Of a DNA stretch of 20,398 nt, positions 1-7,866 are shown piece after piece (the stretch's first letter is position 1; each line of letters starts with the position of its first letter). The translations under genes and the position numbers were made by a program. Location of the stretch: the NCBI GenBank assembly GCA_002385485.1, contig DGDP01000130.1:1-20398 (forward strand). The letters are read 5' to 3'. This DNA is from Acetomicrobium sp. UBA3949. Lineage in GTDB: Bacteria; Synergistota; Synergistia; Synergistales; Acetomicrobiaceae. The notes under the pieces are model-generated. The model ran no database searches. It saw only the letters and a list, made by a program, of their open reading frames with translations, and was not told the DNA's origin.

Positions 1-19
1 AGATGTGTATAAGAGACAG
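1..19 (+). other. Nextera/Tn5 mosaic-end adapter (artefact)
   Basis: The first 19 bases are AGATGTGTATAAGAGACAG, the transposase mosaic-end sequence used in tagmentation libraries. It is not genomic. Read on the minus strand it extends the truncated response regulator with a spurious ...CLLYTS tail. Genuine sequence starts at about base 20. Confidence 0.95.
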
Positions 20-255
20 GGTATATCCTTCGTTATGGGGTCTTTCTTAAGTCTCCTGCACACCTCCCAGCCGTCCATAATTGGCAACATGAGGTCTAAT
101 ATGATCAAGTCCGGCAACGACTCGTAACAAATCTCCAAAGCTCTATCTCCGTCTGCGGCCTTTATTATTTCATATCCCTGCATTGAGAGGTATTGGCTTA
201 CGAGGGAAGCTATATTCTCTTCGTCTTCTACGAGAAGTATTTTTTCACCGCTCAA
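20..255 (-). CDS. Response regulator, receiver domain, PhoB/PhoP-like (3' truncated)
   Basis: This is the N-terminal receiver domain of a two-component response regulator, about 78 residues before the contig end. The protein begins LSGEKILLVEDEEN, showing the acidic pair near residues 11-12, and continues to the phospho-acceptor segment LIILDLMLPIMDGWEV, where the Asp of LDLMLP is the predicted phosphorylation site. The start is TTG at 255-253 behind GGGAGG with a 7-base spacer. The TTG overlaps the phoU stop (TTGA), which suggests translational coupling. The position after pst-phoU points to the phosphate-starvation regulator PhoB/PhoP. The output domain is missing, so the family (OmpR-type expected) cannot be confirmed. 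The sequence before base 20 is adapter. Confidence 0.85.
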
Positions 256-947
256 GAGTTTTCCTCCCTAGGCCTCCTTATTTGAGAGGCACTTATCTTT
301 TTCCCGGTGACTATATAGATAACCCTTTCTGCTAAATTTGTAGCATGATCTCCGGCTCTTTCAAGCGTTCGGGCGACAAGAAGAAGCTCGGTTGCCTGTT
401 CTATTACCTGCGGTCTTTCTATCATGATCAACAGAAGTTCGCGGAATATCTGGCGTTCAAGGTCGTCAACTTCATCGTCCATACGACATACATCCTCGGC
501 CTTCTTCGTATCCTTTTCCATCAGGGCATCAAGGGCGAGAAAGACCATTTTACGTATGTCGCTTTCAATTCTGGGTATATCCAGGAGAGGTTTTATATGG
601 GGTCTGTCGGAAAGCTTGATCGCCCTTTTTGCGATGCTTGCGCCGTAATCGCCTATACGCTCTAAGTCGACTGCCATATGCATTATTGCCGACACCGTCC
701 TCAAGTCCTGTCCCAAGGGTTGAAATCTGGCCATAAACTTCAAACAGCTCATGTCAATATCCTCGGCCATATCGTCAAGATTTTTGTCGCCCTCTATTAC
801 TGCCTTGGCCTTGTCTACGTCCTGTTCTTTTAAAGCAAGAACCGATTGAGATACGGCATCTATGGCCAGCTTGCCAAGTTTTAAGAGTTTTTCCTCCAGA
901 TTTTTTAATTCTAGGTCTATATGCTCTCTAATGTTAATATCCATCAC
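252..947 (-). CDS. phoU: Phosphate signalling regulator PhoU
   Basis: This 231-residue cytosolic protein is the usual size for PhoU and consists of two similar three-helix bundles. PhoU links the Pst transporter to the PhoR/PhoB-type two-component system and damps phosphate uptake when phosphate is plentiful. The metal-binding acidic motifs are visible in both halves: a D-N-L-D-D-x-A-E-D-I-D stretch around residues 54-65 and a M-D-D-E-V-D-D-L-E stretch around 155-164, each followed by the conserved long helix (LERIGDYGASIAKRAI in the first half, LERAGDHATNLAERVIY in the second). The start is GTG 947 or the adjacent ATG 944. It lies 42 bases after pstB and overlaps the start of the response regulator, consistent with one pst-pho operon. 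Confidence 0.95.
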   Translation of the reverse strand: MMDINIREHIDLELKNLEEKLLKLGKLAIDAVSQSVLALKEQDVDKAKAVIEGDKNLDDMAEDIDMSCLKFMARFQPLGQDLRTVSAIMHMAVDLERIGDYGASIAKRAIKLSDRPHIKPLLDIPRIESDIRKMVFLALDALMEKDTKKAEDVCRMDDEVDDLERQIFRELLLIMIERPQVIEQATELLLVARTLERAGDHATNLAERVIYIVTGKKISASQIRRPREENS

Positions 948-989
948 TCCATCACCGACCTCTTATGTCAATTAAAATTTGGTTATATT

Positions 990-1763
990 TTATCCGAAAC
1001 GACCCGTGATGTAATCGGCAGTGCGCTGGTCTTCGGGAGAGGTGAATATTTTTTCCGTAGGCCCCATTTCCACCAGTTCTCCCATCAGAAGAAATGCTGT
1101 CACGTCGGAAATCCTTGCAGCCTGTTGCATGTTGTGCGTCACGATCACTATCGTGAAATGGTTTTTCAAGTTTCTTATCAACTGTTCAATGCGGGCAGTG
1201 GCCATAGGGTCTAACGCAGAAGTCGGTTCGTCCATTAAAAGCACCTCAGGGTTTACGGCAATAGCCCTTGCCACGCACAGACGCTGCTGTTGTCCTCCCG
1301 AAAGAGACAAAGCCGACCTGGTGAGTATATCCTTGACTTCATCCCAAAGGGCGGATGCTTTTAAACTGTTTTCTACAATTTCGTCCAACCTGCTTCTGTC
1401 GGTTACACCGTGGAGGCGAGGTCCGAAGGCCACATTGTCATAAATAGACATGGGGAAGGGGTTTGGTCTTTGAAAGACCATTCCCACCTTTTTGCGAAGC
1501 TCGATTAAATCCATGCCTGGAGAGTAAATATCGGTATCGTCCAGGTAAATCCTACCTTCGACTTTTGCGTTTGGCACGAAATCGTTCATCCTGTTGAGAC
1601 ATCTTAGCAGACTGCTTTTTCCGCACCCTGAGGGTCCAATGAGAGCCGTTACGCTTTTGTTAGGTATTTTCATGTTTATGTTTTTTAAAGCCATAACGCC
1701 TTCATAATAAAGAAACAAATTTTCGATTTTCACTTTCATGACGTCCCTCGTAATATCGCTCAT
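990..1763 (-). CDS. pstB: Phosphate ABC transporter ATP-binding protein PstB
   Basis: This 257-residue ATPase energises high-affinity phosphate import through PstC/PstA. It carries a Walker A motif GPSGCGKSS (residues about 43-51), a Q-loop in the VFQRPNPFPMSIYDNVAFGPR segment that is diagnostic of PstB, an ABC signature LSGGQQQRLCVARA, a Walker B VLLMDEPTSALDP, and the switch histidine in VIVTHNMQQA. Length and motif spacing are normal. It sits 19 bases after pstA and 42 before phoU on the same strand. The identity rests on PstB-specific motifs as well as context. Confidence 0.97.
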   Translation of the reverse strand: MSDITRDVMKVKIENLFLYYEGVMALKNINMKIPNKSVTALIGPSGCGKSSLLRCLNRMNDFVPNAKVEGRIYLDDTDIYSPGMDLIELRKKVGMVFQRPNPFPMSIYDNVAFGPRLHGVTDRSRLDEIVENSLKASALWDEVKDILTRSALSLSGGQQQRLCVARAIAVNPEVLLMDEPTSALDPMATARIEQLIRNLKNHFTIVIVTHNMQQAARISDVTAFLLMGELVEMGPTEKIFTSPEDQRTADYITGRFG

Positions 1764-1782
1764 ATTAAAAACCTTCCTTATA

Positions 1783-2637
1783 CTACATTAAGTAACGTCT
1801 ACGGCTTAATCTGGCGCGCATTATAATGCCTACTAAAGTGATTCCCAAGACCAAAATGAGTAAGACCAAAATTGCGCCATATTGAAGCGGTCGTGTCTTG
1901 TCTATAGATGTGCCTGCAGTAGCTAAAACGTAAACATGAAAGGGAAGGGCCATGACTTCCTGAAACAGGCTTTTTGCAATTCCGGGCGTGAAAAAGGCTG
2001 CGCCTGTAAACATAATAGGCGCTGTTTCCCCTGCGACGCGGCCAACGGACAGTATGGCACCAGTGAGGATGGATGGCATAGCCGTAGGAACTACTACCTT
2101 GCTGATAGTCTGCCACTTGGAGGCACCAAGGGCATAAGATGCGTATCGAAGGCTTTGGGGGACGGCAAGGAGCGCCGTTTCGGCTGCGCCCACTATAAGC
2201 GGTAGGGCAATACAGCCCAAAGTGAGTCCTGCCGATAAGAGGGATGGATTGAACTTAAGCGTTATACAGAAAAAGGAAAGTCCGAAAAGACCATAGACTA
2301 TTGAGGGAACTCCCGCCAAGCTCCTTATGGCCAGTCTCAATGTTGTTGTGAATATATCGTCTTTAGCGTACTCCGCTAAATATATGGCCGTACAAATTCC
2401 AACAGGAAGGGAAAAGGCAATGGAGACCAGTATTAGCTGTATGGTTCCCACGATCGGTGTTAATATACCGCCCTCCGTCATAGAATTTCTGGGCGGTTGT
2501 GTTAAAAATTCTATAGACAAGGCTCCGGCTCCCTGGACAATCACGAAACCTAAAATGCCGAATAAAATAAGTATCACAGCGAACATAGAGGCCCACAATA
2601 TAAAGGTCAATGATTTGTCCTTTAACTTTCTTCCCAT
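1783..2637 (-). CDS. pstA: Phosphate ABC transporter permease PstA
   Basis: This integral membrane subunit forms half of the phosphate channel with PstC. It has about six hydrophobic segments and the BPD_transp_1 coupling loop ALGASKWQTISKVVVPTAMPSILTGAILSVGRVAGETAPIMFTGAA, typical of PstA. I place the start at ATG 2637, which overlaps the pstC stop as TGATG. This gives MGRKLKDKSL and 284 residues. The frame stays open to ATG 2658, which would add seven residues and overlap pstC by 22 bases. The GGAGGT at about 2657-2652 fits a start near 2637-2640 better. It is the second gene of the operon. Confidence 0.95.
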   Translation of the reverse strand: MGRKLKDKSLTFILWASMFAVILILFGILGFVIVQGAGALSIEFLTQPPRNSMTEGGILTPIVGTIQLILVSIAFSLPVGICTAIYLAEYAKDDIFTTTLRLAIRSLAGVPSIVYGLFGLSFFCITLKFNPSLLSAGLTLGCIALPLIVGAAETALLAVPQSLRYASYALGASKWQTISKVVVPTAMPSILTGAILSVGRVAGETAPIMFTGAAFFTPGIAKSLFQEVMALPFHVYVLATAGTSIDKTRPLQYGAILVLLILVLGITLVGIIMRARLSRRRYLM

Positions 2638-3518
2638 CAATGCAATTGCCACCTCCATCGCTTTTCTACCCAGATGGCTGCAAAATTAAGCGCCAGGGTC
2701 ATTAACAATAAGAGCAATCCGGCAAAGAAAAGAGCATGATAATGAGGAGAACCGACTGGGGTTTCGCCCATTTCGGCAGCTATAGTAGACGTCAAAGGCC
2801 TTATGGGATCGAATAAACTCCTTGGGATGATGGCTGCCCCTCCTGCGGCCATTAAAACCACCATGGTTTCGCCAATTGCCCTCATCATACCAAGCAGGCA
2901 GGCCTGCATAATACCGGGCAATGCGGCGGGTAGGACCACTCTGGTGATCGTCTCCTGCCTTGTGGCTCCCAGGGCGAAGGACGCGTCTCTAATGTCGGAA
3001 GGTACGGAAGAAATCGCGTCGTCAGCCAGCGACCCAGTTATAGGTATGATTAGGATGCCCAGAAGTAGGGAGGCGTTGAAAAGGTTTAATCCGGAGACCA
3101 GCTCAAAGGTATTTTGAAGCCAGGGGGCCAAAAGGACCATTCCGACGAAACCCAGCACCACAGAAGGTAAAAAACCCAGCATTTCGAGCAGAGGTTTCAT
3201 TATATTTCTTAAAGGGGACGGGCAAATTTCGGATAAGTATATGGCGACCAGAACGCTCAATGGAAGGGCGAAGAGGGACGACAGAATAGTTACGGCCAAT
3301 GACCCCGCTATTAAAGGGAGCATTCCAAAATCCGGAGGAGAGTAAGTGGGATACCAATATAACCCGAGTAGAAGCTCCTTGAGCGACGTCGATTTTAAAA
3401 CCGGGATTCCTTCCTTTATCAAGAAAAACAAGATAAATATAAGGATAAAGATACCCACCATAGCTATGCCGCTTATAATGGTCCTGGCTATAAGATCCCG
3501 TTGCTTTATATCCCTCAA
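2637..3518 (-). CDS. pstC: Phosphate ABC transporter permease PstC
   Basis: This 293-residue permease has an N-terminal membrane anchor and further hydrophobic segments. Its EAA-type loop contains ALGATRQETITRVVLPAALPGIMQACLLGMMRAIGETMVVLMAAGG, which is characteristic of PstC. The start is TTG 3518 (LRDIKQRD) behind AAAGGAGG. It is the promoter-proximal gene of the operon. Upstream lie a roughly 300-base spacer and a divergent aminopeptidase gene, so the phosphate-binding lipoprotein PstS that normally precedes pstC is absent here. A set of TTACA-like repeats upstream is a candidate regulatory site. Confidence 0.95.
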   Translation of the reverse strand: MRDIKQRDLIARTIISGIAMVGIFILIFILFFLIKEGIPVLKSTSLKELLLGLYWYPTYSPPDFGMLPLIAGSLAVTILSSLFALPLSVLVAIYLSEICPSPLRNIMKPLLEMLGFLPSVVLGFVGMVLLAPWLQNTFELVSGLNLFNASLLLGILIIPITGSLADDAISSVPSDIRDASFALGATRQETITRVVLPAALPGIMQACLLGMMRAIGETMVVLMAAGGAAIIPRSLFDPIRPLTSTIAAEMGETPVGSPHYHALFFAGLLLLLMTLALNFAAIWVEKRWRWQLH

Positions 3519-3635
3519 ATCAGAACTTCCTCCTTTGGGATAACCGACTCGTGCTTCTATAAAGCTTCATGGAAGATTCATGCCTGTCTATACTTATAAA
3601 AACAATAACATTCGCTAAGAGCTTATCATATTCTA

Positions 3636-3674
3636 TGTAACAATATTTTTACAAAATTGTAAAACCAACGTTAC
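3636..3674 (-). promoter_or_regulatory. Candidate Pho-box-like 11-bp repeats upstream of pstC
   Basis: Read on the minus strand, hexamers GTAACG, TTTACA, GTAAAA and GTTACA occur with exact 11-base periodicity (plus-strand positions 3669, 3658, 3647 and 3636). Two of them match the TT(A/T)ACA-type direct repeats bound by Bacillus PhoP. The same stretch also holds an inverted repeat, TTTTACAA-AA-TTGTAAAA, at 3647-3664. It lies about 120 bases upstream of the pstC start. The repeats are seen directly; their role in phosphate control is inference. Confidence 0.4.
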
Positions 3675-3753
3675 TTTAAAAACAGTCTTTTTTGGCGTCA
3701 CGCCGCCGTATAGTTTCAGTACTGGCAGGAAATATCCGAAAAAGTTTGTTGTC

Positions 3754-3782
3754 TTGGCATTTTCGGCTTTAGGGTGTTAAAT
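3754..3782 (+). promoter_or_regulatory. Sigma-70-type promoter for the aminopeptidase gene
   Basis: TTGGCA (3754-3759) and TTAAAT (3777-3782) are separated by exactly 17 bases. They match the -35 consensus at five of six positions and the -10 at four of six. The predicted transcript would start near 3789, about 20 bases before the GGAGGT ribosome-binding site at 3808-3813. Confidence 0.55.
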
Positions 3783-3817
3783 TTTGTTGGGTTCCTGGAA
3801 TAAAACTGGAGGTGTTG

Positions 3818-5281
3818 ATGTTGAAAGTTTACAAAAGCTCAGCGAGGCCAAGCGAGGTGAGCTCGCAGGCATTGGGTATTTTCGTCTTTGAAGGCAAAAT
3901 TGAGGAGTCTTTGAAAGAGCTTGAAGGTTTGGGTAAGAGGGTCAAAAAGCAGGCGGAACATGAGCACTTTACCGGTAAGAAGGAAAGTATGCTCAAAGTC
4001 ACTTTTCCCGAAGGCCCAACGCCCAGGGTTTTTCTGGTGGGATTGGGACAAGAATCGAAGGCGAGGATAGACGATTACAGGGTTGCCGCTGCAATTATAA
4101 CGAAGGCCGCTTTAGAATCACATGCCGGAGAATTGTATCTTTACTCTCCAAAAATTAACCCTCCCATTTCACAGGCCCTTGCCGAGGGGGCTTTGCTCGG
4201 CGCCTACAGGTTCGACCGATATAAAACCGATGGCCGAAAGGAGGAAGGCAAAAGGAGAATTAATGACCTCTATATAATAAATGGCGACGACGATGCCATC
4301 GAAAGAGGCGTCCTTTTTGCCTGCGGACAGAATTATGCCAGGGATTTGGCGAACGAGCCTCCAAACCTTGTCAACCCAGCCACCTTAGCGAAGACGGCCG
4401 TTGATTTGGCTGATGATATGGGCTTGGAATGCGAGATATACGACGAAGTAGAGTTGGAACGCATGGGCATGAATGCCCTCCTTGCTGTCGGGAGAGGATC
4501 TGCTAATCCACCCAGGTTGATCCACCTGACGTACAAGCCGTCGTCCAGGCCTTTAAAGAAAATTGCCCTTGTCGGAAAGGGGCTCACCTTCGATAGCGGC
4601 GGATTGGATATAAAAACCTCAGAGAATATGAGGACCATGAAGGGCGATAAAACGGGAGCATGTGTCGTCTTGGGAGCGATGAGAAGCCTTGTCAAGTTAT
4701 ATTTGCCGATGGAAGTGCACGCCTTGATAGGAGCCGTTGAGAACATGCCGAGCGGTTCGTCATATAAACCCGATGATATAATCAAAACCTATACAGGAAA
4801 GACCATAGAGATCGATAACACCGACGCCGAAGGGCGGGTGACTATGGCAGATGTGTTGGGTTTTGCCTCGAAGTTAAATCCCTCTTACATGGTCGATATT
4901 GCTACTCTTACGGGAGGTTGCGCCGTAGCCCTGGGTCCTTACAGGGCAGGAATATTTGCGAACGATCAAGCCCTTTGTAACGCATTGCTCGATGCGTCGT
5001 CTTTCACGGGAGAAATGCTCTGGCAGCTTCCCATGGACGACGAGCGCTTGAGAAAGCGCTTGGATTCGCCCTTTGCCGATGTGGCCAATTCAGCGGGAAG
5101 GTATGGAAGCGCCATCACTGCTGCTATGTTTTTAAGAGAGTTTGTGCCCGAAGACATTCCCTGGGCCCATATCGATATAGCAGGCGTAAGTTACTATAAG
5201 GAGCCTTTCGGGTACTACTCCAGCGGAGTATCGGGGTTCGGCACCAGAACAATATTGCAATGGCTTTACCGGTTGCAATAA
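3818..5281 (+). CDS. pepA: Leucyl aminopeptidase, M17 family
   Basis: This cytosolic dinuclear-metal aminopeptidase removes N-terminal residues from peptides. With ATG 3818 as start it has 487 residues, the normal length. The C-terminal catalytic domain shows VGKGLTFDSGG (K254 and D259), MKGDKTG (D277) and the signature NTDAEGR (D336, E338, R340). The spacing equals that of E. coli PepA, so all expected ligands and catalytic residues are present. The N-terminal about 160 residues form the less conserved macro-like domain. Starts at GTG 3812, ATG 3818 and TTG 3821 are all in frame; GGAGGT at 3808-3813 leaves sensible spacing only for the latter two. It is monocistronic and divergent from pstC. 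It probably serves peptide catabolism. Confidence 0.95.
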   Translation: MLKVYKSSARPSEVSSQALGIFVFEGKIEESLKELEGLGKRVKKQAEHEHFTGKKESMLKVTFPEGPTPRVFLVGLGQESKARIDDYRVAAAIITKAALESHAGELYLYSPKINPPISQALAEGALLGAYRFDRYKTDGRKEEGKRRINDLYIINGDDDAIERGVLFACGQNYARDLANEPPNLVNPATLAKTAVDLADDMGLECEIYDEVELERMGMNALLAVGRGSANPPRLIHLTYKPSSRPLKKIALVGKGLTFDSGGLDIKTSENMRTMKGDKTGACVVLGAMRSLVKLYLPMEVHALIGAVENMPSGSSYKPDDIIKTYTGKTIEIDNTDAEGRVTMADVLGFASKLNPSYMVDIATLTGGCAVALGPYRAGIFANDQALCNALLDASSFTGEMLWQLPMDDERLRKRLDSPFADVANSAGRYGSAITAAMFLREFVPEDIPWAHIDIAGVSYYKEPFGYYSSGVSGFGTRTILQWLYRLQ

Positions 5282-5364
5282 AAAGCCCTAAGGCCCATAC
5301 AGGAGTTCGATGGTAAGGACCCCTTTTCCTTACGCTGCCTAAAAAATTCATTTTGAAGGAGCGC

Positions 5365-5997
5365 TTAATAACGCGTCGATACTTCCGCCGCCTTGTTTCT
5401 TACGTGGATAAGCCTTCTGTCGGTTGGAGGATGCGAATTAAAGCCGCTGGGACTGGTTTCGTAACCTGCCTCTTTCATCTTTTCCAGTGCCCTAACCAAA
5501 CCCCATGGATCGTAACCGGCCCTGGCGGCCAACTCTATGCCGTAGTCGTCTGCTTCCACTTCCTGCTCACGGCTAAAACCGGATTCTGCAAGGGCGTAGC
5601 CAATGTCCAAAGGATCTATGCCCGAAGAACTTCCCACCTTGCGGAACAAGAGGCCCCATAAAATGCTTCGGGTGACCGTTCTGCCGTAGTGGTTGAGTTT
5701 TATGTGTCCGATCTCGTGAGCCAGGACGCCCGCAAGCTCATCTTCGCTGTCCAGCAATTCGAGCATTCCCTTTGTCACCGTTATCGAATACTTGTTCAAG
5801 GAAAAAGAGACCCAGGCGTTCGGCTCCTTTTGGTCGACAACAGCGATTGGAGCAGAAGGATCGATTCCGGCTGTTTTTGCCAATTTCGCCCAAACACTTT
5901 TTACCGAATCGGGTTCCAAGGCAGCCAATGAAGCGTTAGCCGAAAGAAATATAATAATTACTGCCCCAACGAGGAAAGAGCGCGCAAATTTTTTCAT
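5365..5997 (-). CDS. Exported M48-family zinc metallopeptidase
   Basis: This is a short (210-residue) M48 peptidase. An N-terminal signal sequence (MKKFARSF, then a hydrophobic core and ANASLA-A) predicts export by Sec, with no lipobox cysteine. The catalytic zinc motif HEIGH is at residues 94-98. The third ligand is the Glu of the downstream EVEADDYG segment (about residue 148), which matches the ExxAD pattern of YfgC/BepA-like and Oma1-like M48 proteins. There is no TPR domain. I chose ATG 5997 because GGGGGT ends seven bases upstream; ATG 6012 would place the start inside that ribosome-binding site. Likely role: periplasmic or envelope protein quality control (inference from family). It diverges from the ADP-ribosylglycohydrolase gene. 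Confidence 0.85.
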   Translation of the reverse strand: MKKFARSFLVGAVIIIFLSANASLAALEPDSVKSVWAKLAKTAGIDPSAPIAVVDQKEPNAWVSFSLNKYSITVTKGMLELLDSEDELAGVLAHEIGHIKLNHYGRTVTRSILWGLLFRKVGSSSGIDPLDIGYALAESGFSREQEVEADDYGIELAARAGYDPWGLVRALEKMKEAGYETSPSGFNSHPPTDRRLIHVRNKAAEVSTRY

Positions 5998-6043
5998 TTT
6001 CATCACCCCCATCCATAGTGGGGTAAATTTCTAGATTTATTTT

Positions 6044-6100
6044 AATTCTCATTTCCAATATTAATTCTAATATTTTATACTGGAATTGAAAATGAGAATT
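6044..6100. promoter_or_regulatory. Long inverted repeat in divergent spacer, candidate operator
   Basis: Left arm AATTCTCATTTCCAAT (6044-6059) is the reverse complement of right arm ATTGAAAATGAGAATT (6085-6100) at 15 of 16 positions. The arm centres are 41 bases apart, close to four helical turns. A plus-strand TATACT (6076-6081) lies between the arms, so the right arm would cover the transcription start. A dyad shared between two divergent genes suggests a common operator; a long mRNA hairpin is the alternative. The GAAAAT-GAGAAT hexamers faintly resemble Fur-box units. Confidence 0.45.
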
Positions 6101-6152
6101 TTTACGTAGGATGGAGGGATGAAGGCCTTTGATTCCCGGAGGTGGGTAGTTG

Positions 6153-6929
6153 ATGTTAGGTGCAATTGTGGGAGATATAGTCGGATCGGTATATGAGTTT
6201 GATCCGGTAAAAGACGAAAAGGCGGTAATTTTTTTTAAAGAAGGCTGCACCTACACAGATGATACCGTTCTCACTGTAGCGGTGGCCGATTGTCTGTTGC
6301 ATAGAGGGTCTTATGCCGATTATTATTTAAAATATGCTAGCCGATATCCAAATGCTGGTTATGGTCGAATGTTTAAGCTTTGGTTGAAATTTAACGGACA
6401 GAGATCTATAAAAAGCCTTGGAAACGGTTCGGCGATGAGGGCAAGCCCCATAGGATGGGCATGTAACGAAGCGGAGGACCTTTTGAGGGAGGCCGAAAAA
6501 AGTGCCCTTCCCACGCATTCAGACCCGGAGGGTATAAAAGGCGCCCAGGCCGCGGCTTTGGCCGTGTTTTTAGCTAGAAAAGGTTATTTGAAGGAGCAGA
6601 TAAAACGAGAAATAGAAAGCCGTTTTGGATACGACCTGTCGAGAGAACTCGAGAAAATACGTCCTTCCTACAACTTTGACGCCACCTGTCCCGGTTCCGT
6701 CCCAGAAGCGCTTATAGCTTTTTTGGAGTCCGATGATTTCGGAGACGCCTTGAGAAAAGCGATATCTTTGGGCGGCGACGCCGATACGCAGGCTGCCATA
6801 GCAGGAGCCGTGGCCCACGCATATTATGGAGGCATTCCCGGCGAAATGATCGAAAAGTCGAGGATGCTCCTGCCAAGCGAGTTTGTAAAGATAATTGATA
6901 TATTCGTCGATACCTACGATGTCTTTTGA
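6153..6929 (+). CDS. ADP-ribosylglycohydrolase family protein
   Basis: This 258-residue protein belongs to the ADP-ribosylglycohydrolase (DraG/ARH) superfamily, Mg-dependent enzymes that remove ADP-ribose from proteins or other acceptors. Visible motifs are the N-terminal GAIVGDIVGS (residues 3-12), the metal-binding YTDDT (D36, D37), GNGSAMR, the THSDPEG segment, and the C-terminal GGDADTQAAIAG, which supplies the remaining acidic ligands. All sites look intact. Start: ATG 6153, one codon after an in-frame TTG at 6150, behind CCGGAGGT. The substrate is unknown. No nitrogenase (DraT/Nif) gene or ADP-ribosyltransferase toxin is nearby, so neither partner can be assumed. Confidence 0.9.
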   Translation: MLGAIVGDIVGSVYEFDPVKDEKAVIFFKEGCTYTDDTVLTVAVADCLLHRGSYADYYLKYASRYPNAGYGRMFKLWLKFNGQRSIKSLGNGSAMRASPIGWACNEAEDLLREAEKSALPTHSDPEGIKGAQAAALAVFLARKGYLKEQIKREIESRFGYDLSRELEKIRPSYNFDATCPGSVPEALIAFLESDDFGDALRKAISLGGDADTQAAIAGAVAHAYYGGIPGEMIEKSRMLLPSEFVKIIDIFVDTYDVF

Positions 6930-6981
6930 TTTTTGAAGTCATAGAAAAAATAAGGGTGCTGATTTGTTATCTGAGACCATA

Positions 6982-7015
6982 AAATAAGGACCGCGGATTT
7001 CTGCGGCCCTTATTT
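6982..7015. terminator. Bidirectional intrinsic terminator
   Basis: AAATAAGGACCGC and GCGGCCCTTATTT form a 13-base stem with one mismatch around an 8-base loop. A/T-rich flanks lie on both sides (TTATTTTAT on the minus strand). It lies between the convergent ADP-ribosylglycohydrolase and encapsulin genes and probably ends both transcripts. Confidence 0.75.
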
Positions 7016-7046
7016 GGCATATCGGTGTAAGCCTTTTATAGGAGCC

Positions 7047-7859
7047 TTAGTCGACCAGCTTTAAAGGAACGGCAGCTTCCGGAGTGTTTACGTTAAACGT
7101 AAATGTTTCAGTAAAATATAAGGATACTACTGTATCATTGTGCTCTTTATAACCAATCGAGATGTCCTGTCCCGATACGAGCTCGAAATCTCCGCCGCGA
7201 AGGGCGACAACTATTCCGTCGTTTATCTGGGAAGATAGGATTATCCTACTGTCGCCAAGAATGTCGCTGATTTTCTTGTAAAGGGGATAGCCTTCTCCTG
7301 CGGAGAATATCCTGGTATAAAGGGCCGGACTTGCAACAAGGGTGTAGGGTCCTTCGATGCCGTGTAAGGCAAAATGCGCCTTTACCTGTGCCAAGCTTGC
7401 TAGGAGCTCCGATGGGTCTTGAAGGGGCAGTTCCTGGACAAACTCTTTTGAGGCAGCGAAAATGCCTTCTATGCAGGCATCGTCCAAACCATAGAATACT
7501 GCTTTATCTTCGAAGGATGCTATCTTTCTGGCTGCTTCTTCGAGACTAGAGAGATCGGGAGATTTGGAGCCTCTGGCTATACTGTCTAATTCGCATAGGG
7601 ATAGCTCGAAGGGCACGTAAGCTTCTACCAAAGGCAAACTCAGGCGCGTAGCATAACAAACCTCTTTGGAGGCATCGCCCTTTTTAAGCTTTCCCGTCGG
7701 GTAGGCTGCATAGTCCCAACCCAGGGGGCCTATGAAATCCACAAACTTTCTTGCGGAGAGGTTCTGTTTTAATATCTCTTCCGATCTTTGGAGTATCTCT
7801 TCCCAGGCAAGGTTATTTACGGGTGCGAGCTCTTTTTTTAAAAAATCCATCTGATTCAT
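7047..7859 (-). CDS. enc: Encapsulin shell protein (family 1)
   Basis: This 270-residue protein has an HK97-type fold and self-assembles into a nanocompartment. The N-terminal region MDFLKKELAPVNNLAWEEI...ARKFVDFIGPLGWDYAAYPTGKL closely follows the layout of Thermotoga encapsulin (FLKR..AP...W..I...A...F...L..RKFVD..GP.GW.YAA.P.G). The C-terminal GYKEHNDTVVSLYFTETFTFNVNTPEAAVPL matches the family's E-loop and A-domain ending. Length is close to the roughly 265 residues of T=1 shells. The gene follows its ferritin-like cargo gene by seven bases, so the two should be co-transcribed and coupled. Start is ATG 7859, in MNQMDFL; the second Met at 7850 is possible. Predicted role: iron-mineral storage and oxidative protection. 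Confidence 0.95.
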   Translation of the reverse strand: MNQMDFLKKELAPVNNLAWEEILQRSEEILKQNLSARKFVDFIGPLGWDYAAYPTGKLKKGDASKEVCYATRLSLPLVEAYVPFELSLCELDSIARGSKSPDLSSLEEAARKIASFEDKAVFYGLDDACIEGIFAASKEFVQELPLQDPSELLASLAQVKAHFALHGIEGPYTLVASPALYTRIFSAGEGYPLYKKISDILGDSRIILSSQINDGIVVALRGGDFELVSGQDISIGYKEHNDTVVSLYFTETFTFNVNTPEAAVPLKLVD

Positions 7860-7866
7860 CCCTCCT

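Noticed and set aside
4333..4785. A 150-codon minus-strand open frame
   Set aside because: It is antisense to the M17 aminopeptidase catalytic domain, whose ligands are all intact on the plus strand.
5313..5333. Hairpin GTAAGGA...TCCTTAC after the aminopeptidase gene
   Set aside because: The stem is only seven bases, with no T tract on either side, so it does not qualify as a terminator.
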